Assembly: GCA_963971225.1 (NCBI GenBank)
Contig: OZ020267.1
Location: 2,604,001 to 2,668,000 of the forward strand
Direction: 5' to 3'
From: Melieria omissa
Taxonomy: Eukaryota; Arthropoda; Insecta; Diptera; Ulidiidae
DNA: 64,000 nucleotides
The translations under genes and the position numbers were made by a program. Below the pieces are notes generated by a model. The model searched no databases. It was not told the origin of the DNA and saw only the letters and a list, made by a program, of their open reading frames with translations. Shown piece by piece: positions 34,401-45,520 of the stretch. Position 1 is the stretch's first letter. Each line of letters starts with the position of its first letter.

Positions 34401-36904
34401 CTGTCGAAAATTACTCTGATTTATAAGAAAATACAAAAATGAGAATAGTTTTCTAAATATTTACTAACTAATTAAGCAACGTTCGTTTGGAAATCTGCAC
34501 CTCATGACGTGCAGCATGCAACATAATGTGACAGCGACTGGCAACGCCATCGACTGCCGACGTCTAATCAAATCAATTATGGCGCAATCTTTCTTTCAAC
34601 GAGCGCAACTTGGCCAGCGGCGATGATTTGTTGCTGTTGCTGCTGCTGCCATGTTGCAAATGGCAGCTCATTTGTAGCACAAATCGCCACCGAGTGCCCC
34701 CCGGCCCCCTCTCACACCAGCAGCAACGCACAAGTTGCAACCAAACGAGAACAAACTCTCACTTTTCTTGCTGCCGCACCGCTGTTCAATGAGCCACCAA
34801 TACGCAATTACCCACAATTACCTCGCAGCCAATGCACACTTCTCCGATCGGCTCTGCTGGGCGCCCGGCCGCGACGGTGTTAACGGCGCAAGTGGACAAG
34901 TTTTATGACTTCTTCGACGAGTGCTTCAATGTTCGCTGCGGCTCGCATTCCCCACGCACATTCTTGCAAAATAAAACAAACTCGCAGAAGAAACATTTCT
35001 GCCATTAAAGCACAAAAAGAAAATCGAAGAAAAAATACCGCATCGAAGATATGAAAAAAGAAACTGCGCTACAAAAACAATTCATGAATTTATTACAGCG
35101 CAGCTGTCCGCCTCGGCGGCCAACGTTGCGGCCGCGTCCAGCATACGAAAGTCCGCCGCAAAGTCGAAAATGTTGTCTTTGTCGACGTTGCTTTGGCTTT
35201 CTGTTGCATTTTTGCAGTCGTGATTGCTTTTGTTATTGTTATTGTCGTTGTTGTTGTAGCGGCATGTTGCAGTTTAATAAATGCCGCACACAAATTGCAA
35301 CGACCTTGAGCCAGCAATGCAAGTGCAACGTCGGCTGAGCCGGCCACACGTTTGTCTGTGTGTCCGTCCTGCCAGAGCACTGCATTCTTGATTTTTTCCA
35401 TTGCTATTTTTTCATTTTTTTTGCGCCAATCTTCTTGGCTCCTTCGTGGCTATCTGGCCTGCTGGGCATTTGCAGCGAGGTGCGCGCTCATCGACAGCCG
35501 CATCGACACTTGCACAACAACACGACGAAGAAGAAGAAGAACTGACACCAGCGTCGCCGCTGTCGCTGACTGCAACAAACCAATAAATTAGTTAATGGAT
35601 TTGCGCGCAACGCTTTAGCCAATCGGCCGTTTCGCTGTGCTATTTCACTGGTTGTTGTTGTTCTTATTGTAGTTTGTGATATAGTTGTTGTCGTGGTCAT
35701 TGTGGTTGGGTTGTTGCTTTTCTTTTGACACTTGAGCAGACACGTTTTGCTGTTGCAACACATTTTTCAATTTTCTTTCACAACTTTTGGAATAAAAAGC
35801 GATTCAAGTTATTTAAATATTTAAGTTGCAATGAGCTGAGTTGCCAATGGCCTTGAAATTACTTATTGAAAATTTTGTTTTCAATTGAAACTTTTACAAT
35901 CATTTCCATCCCACTACCAACAACGGCCGCAAACGTGCTACGCGCTTGGTCCACCTGCGCTGCGCTGCGTCAGAAGACAGAAGACGTGCAACAGTGTGCA
36001 CGCCACGCGCTTGTAAACTGCGCTGTAAACTCGCCGCAAAACAATTTAAATAAAAGTAAAAAACAACAACAGAACAAACAACGCACAGGATGCACCACGC
36101 CTTTGGCCACAACATAAAAATGGCTGTTAACAGTTTATGCTATAAAAAAAATTCGCCTGAAGGGGAAGAGGGAGGAAATAAATTGCAAACTGCCGCTAAA
36201 TTGCCGCTGATGCTGATAAAACTGTTGCTGATGCATCGCGGCTCAAAATGGAGGCAGCACGGCAAATGGAAAGACGTTGTGGCAGCGGCAGACAGACACG
36301 CCACCAACATTCAAACCCTGTGCGGCTGAAGGGCTAACGAGTCCAATTTACAGTGAAACACGCTTAAAAGTGACTCAAGTAAATTTAGTAAATCTGCCAA
36401 GTAAACATTTCGACATTTGAATTCTTGAAGGTCAAATATGAGAAATCCAATCTGTCTGTTGAGTTTGAGAGTGAAATATAGGCGGCAATCTTCCAAATAT
36501 TTGAATATTTATTTTAAATCGAATTAATTTAATTAATTAATCGATTATTTAATCGATTGTGAGTAGAAGAATGAAAGTGTCGGAATCTCGAGATACTTTT
36601 TACAGTAATGATAACAGACGTAGAACCGAGTGTCGACTCTGTATTGTAGGACATTCTCAGATATTCAGATAGGACCTTAGTTAAATCAGACCTGGACTGG
36701 AGCACCCGAACAAGCAAAGTATCCGAATAGTTGTCAAAGTACTACACGAAATTGTATTGGAACACAAATCTTACAGACAAAAACTTATAGACAATTAAAG
36801 ATAAAACTGATACTAGAATCAAATGTCTCGTATGGTGATGAAAACACAAACCAGCTGTGGGAAAAGAGTTCCAAGAATAAATGGTAAAGTCCCCGGTGAC
36901 CGTC
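34401..36904. other. Non-coding stretch, no gene recognised
   Basis: 34500-35350 is GC-richer with CTG/GTT runs, 35350-36900 mixed, with an AT palindrome-like run AATTAATTTAATTAATTAATCGATT at about 36523-36547. Overlapping frames of up to about 100 codons show no domain. Confidence 0.45.
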
Positions 36905-36960
36905 GTTAATTTGTTGCGCTACGAGTCAAAGGGTCATGGGTTCGAATAACCACTTAAAAA
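36905..36960 (+). repeat. tRNA-like fragment with B-box
   Basis: GTCATGGGTTCGAATAACC contains the B-box GGTTCGAAT, preceded by a tRNA-like GCGCTACGAGTC. The 5' half is not a convincing D-arm. It is probably an eroded tRNA-derived SINE head rather than a tRNA gene. Confidence 0.35.
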
Positions 36961-37122
36961 CTATAGAAAGCCTTAGCAGAATATTGCAAACCTAAAGAAG
37001 CCGCCCAAAGTTTACTTTCATTCAGGTGAAAAATTGTCTTAACCACCACCAGTTGTAGTCCACTGTGGGGCTCTTACAGTGACTAGTAACGAGCATCTAC
37101 TGCTTCTCAAGGTCACTTAAAA

Positions 37123-37880
37123 ATGGAACGATACACGCTTTAACAACGCATTGAAATTATTAAAATTCACTACAAAAATGGTGAAAATCTTGCAGTCACA
37201 GTTCGCAAAACTAAAGTATTTTTGGGTCGTCCTGAAGCACCTTGTCGGACCGCAATACAGAAATTGGTGGAAAAATTCGAGCTCGGAAAACCTAAGAGTT
37301 ATTGTTGAGAAGCCTCTCCATCCTCAACGTGTGACTGTTTGGTGCGGTTTATGGTCCGGCGGGGTTATTGGACCTTAGTTTATCGAAAATGAGGTTGGAT
37401 CAACAGTTATGGTGAATGGATTGCGCTATCAAAAGATGATTAATGATTTTTTATGGTCGGAGTTGGATGGATCTGGGCAACGTTTACTTTCAACAAGCAA
37501 CGAAACCATTGCTCTTTTAAGGGTAAAAGTTTCCGGCCCGTGTTATCTCTGGAAGAGGTGATCACAATTGGCCACCGAGATCTTGTGATTTAACACCTTG
37601 CGACTTCTTCCTTTGGGGCCACGTGAAAGATAAGGTGTACGCCAACAGCCCAGCGTCGATTCAAGACCTCAAAGATAGAATTCGTGAGGCTATCGAGGAC
37701 ATAGGGCAGCCACTTTGCGATTTGGTTATGGAAAATTTCATGAAAAGGATATGGTCCTGTAAGCGTGGTCATGGTGACCATTTGGCTGATGTTGTTTTTC
37801 CAAAAATGGCATTTTTCTTTGAATACCAAAATAACACCTCTTATTGGAAACCCCTGTATTTGAGAAGGATTCCTAACTGA
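37123..37880 (+). pseudogene. Decayed Tc1/mariner-superfamily transposase, DUF4817 type
   Basis: The start reads MERYTL followed at once by a TAA, then continues as the DUF4817-like N-terminus of this insect transposase group (IEIIKIHYKNGENLAVTVRK and onward). Near 37285 it jumps to RVIVEKPLHPQRVTVWCGLW, which normally lies far downstream, so the middle and the first catalytic aspartate are deleted. A further small deletion removes the second aspartate region (after TTTCAACAA, about 37490). The third site, DLTPCDFFLWG, and the C-terminal block ENFMKRIWSCKRG remain but in a shifted frame. Not functional. Family identity rests on remembered conserved blocks, not a search. Confidence 0.8.
37827..37856 (-). 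repeat. Right terminal repeat of the DUF4817-type element
   Basis: Read on the minus strand the end begins CAGGGGTTTCCAATAAGAGG and is flanked by TA at 37857-37858. It overlaps the end of the coding region. I could not find the matching left end in 37000-37123, so that side is probably lost. Confidence 0.55.
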
Positions 37881-40220
37881 CAAACGAAGCTTAAGTCTTA
37901 AGTAGTCTATATCTGGGCTCAAAAGACGCCTTTCAATAGGAATAAAATATTCTTTGCAAGAAACTTTTAGACACAAAAAGAATATTTTTCAGGAGATATA
38001 TAACAACTTCAGGATCAATTAGTTCCAGAAATGAAGCCACTTTAGCAGTTTAACAATAAACGCTTAGTCTGATGCCAAATATAGACAAGTAAGACTAAGT
38101 GAATCGGTTAAGATGGAAGAGTCTGGTGGAGGCCCTATGTTCCCAAGAGGAGTGAAGAGGGAAAAAATTGCATATGGTATGCGCCCACATAAGTTTTCAT
38201 AGGCCATGAATACTACCGAAACTTCGACCACAGTCACACAGCCAGCTGTGAGTCACGTGAGTTGTCGCCATTGTTGTCTCAGTTCACCATCAAACTTCTA
38301 GGCAACCTGCTTTAGACTTTAGGCAATGATTTAGTGGCCCGATCACAGTATGTGTCGAAAGAATAACACTAACAAAGTTAGATAGCAAAATGTGTCATAC
38401 AACGTTTCACTGTAGCCACACAACATGAACCACAGTGCATGGCATATGGAGCATGCAACACGTTACGTGCAACGCTTCAATTTCCCTTTCAACCACTCGG
38501 TCGTTGGTCGCACGATGATTTAATGTGATTGTAAGCGCAGCTGGAGCGGGTGTTGCCAACACTGCCCACTGTACAGCCGACGCGACGGTCCAACATATCG
38601 TAGATGGCATAGCACAAAGGCTGACAGAGCTTTAAGCAAATTGATTTATTGTTATTGGCAATGCATTACACGTTGCATGTTGCACAAACGACGTCCCTTC
38701 GACGTGCCCCGTTTTATGGGTCTCTCTCCCACAATCAGAACAATGGGAATGCAGCTCAAGTCCCATAAACGAGAAAAATTGAAATGACAACATTTTTAAG
38801 CAAATCTTTTGCAAGCCAAATTAAACAGCAACAAAGTCAACAACACTGGCTCCACAGAGTGCCAGTACAACGCTCCGTGATTTATAATGCCAACACACAC
38901 ACATACACATACACACAGACGCACATGCACACTTGAGAATGCTTGTAAATCTGCCAACGAAAAAACGTGCAGCGAACTGAAAATTCTGAAACCGAGCAAC
39001 ATTCGGCCACATCGAAAGCCATGAACGGCCCACAGAAGCTGCAGAGAGTTGCCAAAACAGCTGCTTGTCGAGTGCGAGCGTTAATTGCACGCACACAACG
39101 AACGGTTGAACGTAGGTGCCCACAAGTGGCGGCATTTCCGGCTGCCCAACGCCAGTCGAAGCGAGGCTCGAAAGAGAGAAACAGGCCGACTGGCTCATGT
39201 GTGGAACGCTTGAATGCGGCTGCAGGCCAACAATGCAATGCATAAAGATTTCATAAACACAGCCGTAATCGCCTCTACATCATTTGCACAAGATGGACAG
39301 ATGATCAGATGCATAAATATGCGCTGATGAATGGCCCAAGTGGCCGCCCGGCACAGACGTCCGACGAGCCAAAAGCCGCACTGACAAATTGTTCTAAGCG
39401 GCTGGTCAGAAATTGCTCAAAAATCATAGAAAACAATTTTCATAAATACCCAAATGCATAAAAATGCAACATAAGCAACAACAACAACAATAGCGACAGT
39501 CACTGCCATTGTGCCTGAACACAAATCGTTGAACAAACTTGAGCGCACAGAAACGCATGCAGATTTTTGCGGCGAATGCGGCCGCTGGCAATGTTTTGGC
39601 AACACAAATCACGTGCGCACTCGGCAGCAGAGTCGGACGGCCGGACAGCCAGTCGCAGACCAGCCAGTTGCAGCAGCCAGGCATCGCGCCAAAGTTCAGG
39701 AAGCGTGACCACATCATGTCATCTGCCGCAGCACAACAACAGCAACAACAACAACCGCACTGCATCTTCCGCTTCGCTGGTCCGTTCCCAGAGCGCTGCG
39801 TTCTGCATGCAGAGCAACGATTCGCTGTGCGTCCCGTTGCCCCGCTTTGGGTATGGTTTGCGCTGCTTTTCGCACTTTGCCCGTTTTTCCGCAAGATTTA
39901 ATAAACTTTTATGAGCGGAAAATTGCCCGAAATTTGCAACACAACAACAATTTCGAATGCGTGTAAGTCTTTGTTTTTGTCGCTAAATCGCAACGTTTTC
40001 CCACTTCGCCATGCAGCAACATTTGGCGCGTGCTGTGGTTGTCGACGTATGGCAACTGTTGTGCAGCAAAGACGCAAACCATTAGTTGCCAATCGATGGT
40101 TGGAGGCAATTTTTATTTACTGTAGGCAATTTTTTTTTAACAAATGCGGCGCTAATTAGCTCATTTCTTAGAATCCATTGATTGATCCATCTACCAGGTC
40201 GCCGGGATCATTTGAGTAGT
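37881..40220. other. Non-coding stretch, no gene recognised
   Basis: 38600-39900 is GC-richer with long overlapping frames (140 codons minus at 38821, 156 codons minus at 39424) that contain Cys runs from CAA/GTT tracts and a CA run (38890-38918). No domain or splice pair identified. Confidence 0.45.
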
Positions 40221-40592
40221 GCGAAGCATTAAAAGCCAGAGACCATACGTTCGAATGCCGACTAAGCAACGTTTTCTTTCAGAGAAGTAGAATTGAGTTT
40301 GCTGATTTCTGTTTGCATGAGTGTTCCAAGTTTTTCCTTTTTTAGCATTAAGAGTTTCCAGGAGACTCCTCTGTGAAGTATCATGAACCTTTTGGTTTTT
40401 TGGTCTGCGAAGTATTAAAAGCCAGAGACCGTAGGTTCGAATGCCGACCAAGCAACGTTTTCTTTCAGAGAAGTAGAATTGAGTTTGCTGATTTCTGTTT
40501 ACATGAGGGTTCCCAGTTTTTCCTTTTTTAGCATTAAGAGTTTCCAGGAGACTCCTCTTTGAAGGATCATGAACCGTTTGGTTTTCTGTTGT
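40221..40592 (+). repeat. Tandem duplication of a 186-bp tRNA-like repeat
   Basis: GCGAAGYATTAAAAGCCAGA starts copies at 40221 and 40407, exactly 186 bp apart, and the copies agree closely through CCAGGAGACTCCTCT. Each holds a pol III B-box-like string (CGTTCGAATGCC and GGTTCGAATGCC). The 176-codon minus-strand frame across 40191-40721 is itself an internal duplication caused by this repeat and is not evidence of a gene. Confidence 0.8.
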
Positions 40593-42883
40593 CCTGTAAA
40601 AACAATCCAACCATCGAAGCATCCTTTGGCCTTTAAGTGGTTCACATAATGATTCAAAGCATTGCAGTTGGCGAATATTTTTGCTAGACGATCTTTTTTT
40701 TGTTGCCTCTAGAGACCACACAATTATTGCTGCGAAAGAAGGGGCGGGATTTTACATTTAGAAGCAATAGAAGCGACCTACTTTCCTAGTCATCGCAAGA
40801 AAACTCTTTTCGTTTTATGTTTGGTGTAGGTAAAGTCCAAGACTAGACATGCGGTCCAAGACACTAACCATTAAGCCGCGGCACCCACCAGTCGACGAAC
40901 CTATAATGTTAGAAGGGTAAGTTGAGAACCGAACCCATAAAAGAAGGGAACGAAATCAAAAAACCTTTCCTCATACATCTTCTGTTGTTGACTTAAAACT
41001 TGAACTCGCAACTTTCTAGTTTTATTACAAGATTCACACATGATTCAAATACTCCCCGCGGGCGCAGACTGAACTACTCCCGCAACGCAAATCAACTGCA
41101 AAAGTATACAAATTTAATTGAAGTGAAATACTTGGCAAAATTGCTTTTAATTAGAGTGTCACAACAGACTCCTCATTCAGCACCCACAGACGGCCAACAG
41201 ACGCGGACGGGGGCGTTGCGCAGCGCCTGAGAATATGCTAATATTTAGGCAGTGAAATAAATTGCTTCGTTTCGCTGCGCTGAGGCTGAGACGACGACAA
41301 AGGCAAAGTGCTTATGTAAATCTTAATTTGCAGCAAAACTTTGAAAACTACACACCAACTTCGCCCATTTCCCGCAACCCTGAACGCCAAGTCAAGTGCA
41401 CTCTCTGCATGCATGCATGTGTGTGTGTGTTTGTAATTGTTGCAGCAATTGCATAAGAATTACTTATGCACGCCATTACCTCGCATAAGCGCTTTCCGCT
41501 TGACGCTTTTCCATTTTAATTTTATTCTATTTGTTGCTCTCATATTGCGCTATTTTATTTCTCCGCTTTCGCTGCATCACCGGCAACACTATGACTGTAT
41601 ATGTGTGTGTGTGTATGTGTGTCTTCGCTCGGCTGTCGCTTTTGTTCTAATCCAATGCACGTTCGTGTAAGTGACATTTTGCATGTTCATTGTGTAAGTG
41701 AGTGTGTGTGTGTGTGTGTGGATATACATAAATGCATACTGCGTTCGTTGTATGTGTGTATGTATGTGTAGTTGTTGTTGTTGTTTCCCATCAGTGTGTT
41801 TGTTATTTAAGCTTTAGACAGAATGTTCTCTGTCATTTTGACAACTTGTTTACTTTAGCGATTTTGCTTGAGTTCGTTGCGCAATGGAGCAAAGTGCCAT
41901 TTTTATTGTGCTGTTGTTGTTATTGTTGTGTTTGTTGCTTTTTTGGTTTTGTTGATTGTTTGGTTTTGTTGTTTTTTTGTTTTTGTTTGGCGTTGGTCTT
42001 TGCATTTTTGTTAGTGTGTTTTGGAGATTTTGCAAGATTTCTACGCACATAAACCGCACTTAAAAGGACACAAGAATTTGTTGCACTTTTCATTGGTTTA
42101 TTGCATTCATATGTTTTTATTTATTTGTTGTTTTTTTTTTCAATAATACAAAATACTCAGGCCAACAAATAAACCTTTTACAAAAATAGTATTGCTACGA
42201 AAATTAGTTCTCTATAGACTTATTTCGGATCTCTGGATTGTGCTTGAAAAATAAAACCACTTTAATTATTCAGCGCAAACGCCGTGAAAAACCAGCAATC
42301 AGTTTATTTACAAATTTACACTTGTTTGCGTTTACACTTACTTCTACTTATTGGACTATTGTATGTTTTCCTGTTTGCTTGCTCGAATCAGATTCGACCC
42401 TCTGCGCTGTATGCGGCTGCATTTTATACTTGTCTGATTATCGCGCCGATTGTTCTCGCATATTCCAGTTAGACTATCTCTCGATGGTTCTCACACATCC
42501 CATTATTATCGCGAGCCATCCTTGCCATATCGAAATTATAGCAAGTCTGCCGCACTCCAAAGCGCGTGCCTAAAAGTATGCTTGGAAAAGCATTCATGCA
42601 TAGCACAGCGACAGAGTGCCTCATCATTACAATATTATGGTAAATAAAATAATCAAAAACTTAGGATTTGTCAAATAAAACTAATAAAATTAGATCTTAT
42701 AACATAATAGAAGAACAAGAAAAGGCTTTGAACTTCAGTAACAATGGTCAACACAGTGAAAGAATGAGCGACACTAACTGGGAAAAAGTCCATAAAAATA
42801 CAGAATACAATACAACGAAAATCAATTTACATATTTTTATTTTCAATTGCACTGAGGCTTTGTGATTGAAACTATTTCTAGTA
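40593..42883. other. Non-coding stretch, no gene recognised
   Basis: On the minus strand at about 40905-40855 the string GCGGCTTAATGGTTAGTG resembles a tRNA D-arm, but no B-box follows. GT runs lie at 41417-41430, 41601-41615 and 41700-41721. A T/G-rich section (41880-42020) gives Phe/Leu-rich shadow frames. Confidence 0.45.
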
Positions 42884-42985
42884 CAGATAGATCTCGCTTA
42901 ACACGTAGTTTTCATAACGGAAACGTTGTTTCCTTAACACCACATTTTCCAGGAACGTAACCCCATTTCAAGTGAGGTCTACCCG
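42884..42985. mobile_element. Small pogo/Tigger-like MITE
   Basis: Ends CAGATAGATCTCGCTT (42884) and, on the other strand, CGGGTAGACCTCACTT (from 42985) match at 12 of 16 positions, and TA flanks both sides (42882-42883, 42986-42987). Ends of the form CAGNNGANCTCNCTT are typical of pogo/Tigger-like elements. The 102-bp length leaves no coding room. Confidence 0.55.
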
Positions 42986-42987
42986 TA

Positions 42988-44940
42988 TGTAATAAAAATT
43001 CCAATAAAAATGCGGAAATTATTATTTTTTTTATTTTCTCCAATATTCTTGAAATTCAAAATTCATAATTTTCCATCTGAGCAAACCTTTCCAGCTAAAA
43101 CCACATTCTGTTTAATAACACAGGGCAACAAATTTCGGCCCTTAATTTTTTTGAGGAAAAAATATAAAAATGTTGAAAATGACTATGGTACATTTTTGCA
43201 ATTATTTCGATGCGAATGTGTATTCCACCAAATAATTTGGCTGTGTTGTATTGCTTGATGTGTCGGCTTTCATTATACACCTAACTCGTTAATTAATTCA
43301 CAAAAAATTTTTACGTTTTTGGCCATCAAAGAAAACGCCCTAAAATTCCATATTTTCCGACTTTCATATGCAATTAGCGCGGAATTATAAAACTTATAAA
43401 AATAAATTACATTGGAAAAGAAACCGTGAGGTTTTGTAAATGAAACAAAGTGAATATCATGTCCACCGGTTTGTTTGTTTAGAAATTACAATCCGAAACG
43501 TGAAAAAAGTCAGGGAAAATCTGAAAAAGTGACACGCCCATTTTTGGCGAAAACGGAAACTAAGTTTTAAAAACTGTTTGCGGATTCGAAATCAGCGGTC
43601 CCTAATTACCCTAGAACTGATGTCAAACCCAGAAAAGCCATTTTGCTGTTGATCAGTGTAATTAACATAAGAGAAACAATTCACAGATACGCAGAACCCC
43701 AACTCACAATTTGTGTTCACTGGTGTTTTGCGTACTTACGTTTTAAAATTCAACATTTATTTCATTCTCAGAAGCCCTAATCGTTCTTGAATGGCAACTT
43801 AAACATTCTTGAATGGCTGCAATCTGCACTTCCTTGAACACAAATAGAATAGAATTCAATTTCCTTAAATGTGAATCTGCACTTATTCACACAGTTTTAT
43901 ATTGAATTTCACATTTAACCAGCAGACAGAGAATGTTAAATGTTTACGATTTTCCATCACCTTTTAATTAAATTTCAAAACATATAAATAATTCTCTTTG
44001 TCAAATATTCCGACAGCCACTGTGTACTTACAGTACAATTGATTCTATGCCAATGCTACAAAAACAACAAAATCGATTACCACAGCATTTCAAATGCTAT
44101 TCTAATGTTATTAAAATCTTAACACGACACACGACATAAAACACTTGAAATAAACTAAAAATCAAACAAGGCATAAATAATTCACTCGTGCGTGAGCCGG
44201 CATGTGTGGTTCGTTGTTGTGTGCGTGTGTGTGTGTGTGTGCAGAAACAATAAAACCACAAAATCCCTCCCGATGCTGCAATTAGCATGTCCCAACAGCA
44301 TCGGCAACCAATCGAGGCGACTCGCTGCAATGTTTCCGATGGCATTAAATGCAACGCACAGCGGCACCGAGGGCGAACGCCATAGACGTTTGTGGGGAGT
44401 AGGGCGGCATTTTGATCAACTGCAGGTGTGCAATTTTTGCAGCCACAACAAGCTGCCACCTGGGACACCGACACACCGCCACCGAGGAGAGGAAGCTGTG
44501 GGCCATGCAAAAGTTTGCTGGAAAGTTAGGCGGAAAGTGTGGAGCTGGGAGAATGCATTTGAATTCATTTAGACTTGAAAGCTGCATGAACTCTGCACAA
44601 AAACAACTGAAATTGAATAGAAAATTTTATAACAAAAATTGTTAGGAATTACGTTCGAAAGTTCATAGTCTGAGGGTCGTGTGCTCCAAATCTGAGTAAA
44701 ATCACTTCAAGCAGAGAACATTATTTGTGGGTGAGAAATGAGTATAACAAATTTTATACTCGTAATTTTTTAAATTACGAAAAATTTATATTTTCTTATT
44801 AGCTTCATTTATTAGCTTCAAGTAAATACACTTCATTTACAACCAGACACTTCGGGACTTCGTTAAGGTAAATTTTTTTTTTTATAAATTTTTAAATTTA
44901 AATTTTTTTTGAAATTTTTTTATTTTAATTTTATTTAATA
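42988..44940. other. Non-coding stretch, no gene recognised
   Basis: AT-rich to 44150, then a GC-richer patch (44190-44560) with a GT run (44220-44241) and 126-137-codon frames on both strands that show no domain, then very T-rich sequence. Confidence 0.45.
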
Positions 44941-44943
44941 TGC

Positions 44944-45520
44944 GCCTTGAGCTGTCGACCTAACATGCCTATTGACCTATTTATAAAATTTAATTTTTTC
45001 ATGATTTTTTTAAATTTGTTTTTTAATTTGAAATTTTTTTTTATTTTTTAAACTAAATTTTTGTAATGTGTTTTTTTTTAATGTTTCAATTTTTTTATTA
45101 ATTTTCAAAATTTAATTTTTTTAATGTGATTTTTGTAATTTTTTTTTAATTTTTTTAAATTTTAATTTCTTTAATGTGTGCCTTGAGCTGTCGACCTAAC
45201 ATGCCCGTCGCATGTTTTTTTTTAAGGTAAATTTTTAATTCGAAATTTTTTTTTTTTTTTTTAAATTAAATTTTTGTAATGTTTTTTTTTTATTTTTGAA
45301 ATTTTTTTTATTTTTTAAATTTAATTTTTGTAACGTGTTTTTTTTGTAATTTTTTTAATTTTAATGTTTTTAATGTGTGCTTTGAGCTGTCGACCTAACA
45401 TGCCTGTCGCATGTTTTTTTAAAGGTAAATTTTTAATTTTTTTTTTTAATTAAATTTTTATAACTTTTCAAATTTATTTTTTTTAAATGTGTGCCTTGAG
45501 CTGTCGCCCTAACATGGCCG
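44944..45520 (+). repeat. T-rich tandem repeat with a conserved 26-nt core
   Basis: The core GCCTTGAGCTGTCGACCTAA followed by CATGCC recurs at 44944, 45180, 45379 and 45493 with one to a few changes. Intervals are 236, 199 and 114 bp because the poly-T/AT filler between cores varies freely. Cores 2 and 3 also share GTCGCATGTTTTTTT downstream. Confidence 0.85.

Noticed and set aside
40191..40721. 176-codon minus-strand frame with an internal protein repeat
   Set aside because: The protein repeat is only the 186-bp tandem duplication of a non-coding unit.
40855..40905. Minus-strand tRNA-like D-arm (GCGGCTTAATGGTTAGTG)
   Set aside because: No B-box at the expected distance and no cloverleaf. 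Left as a note only.
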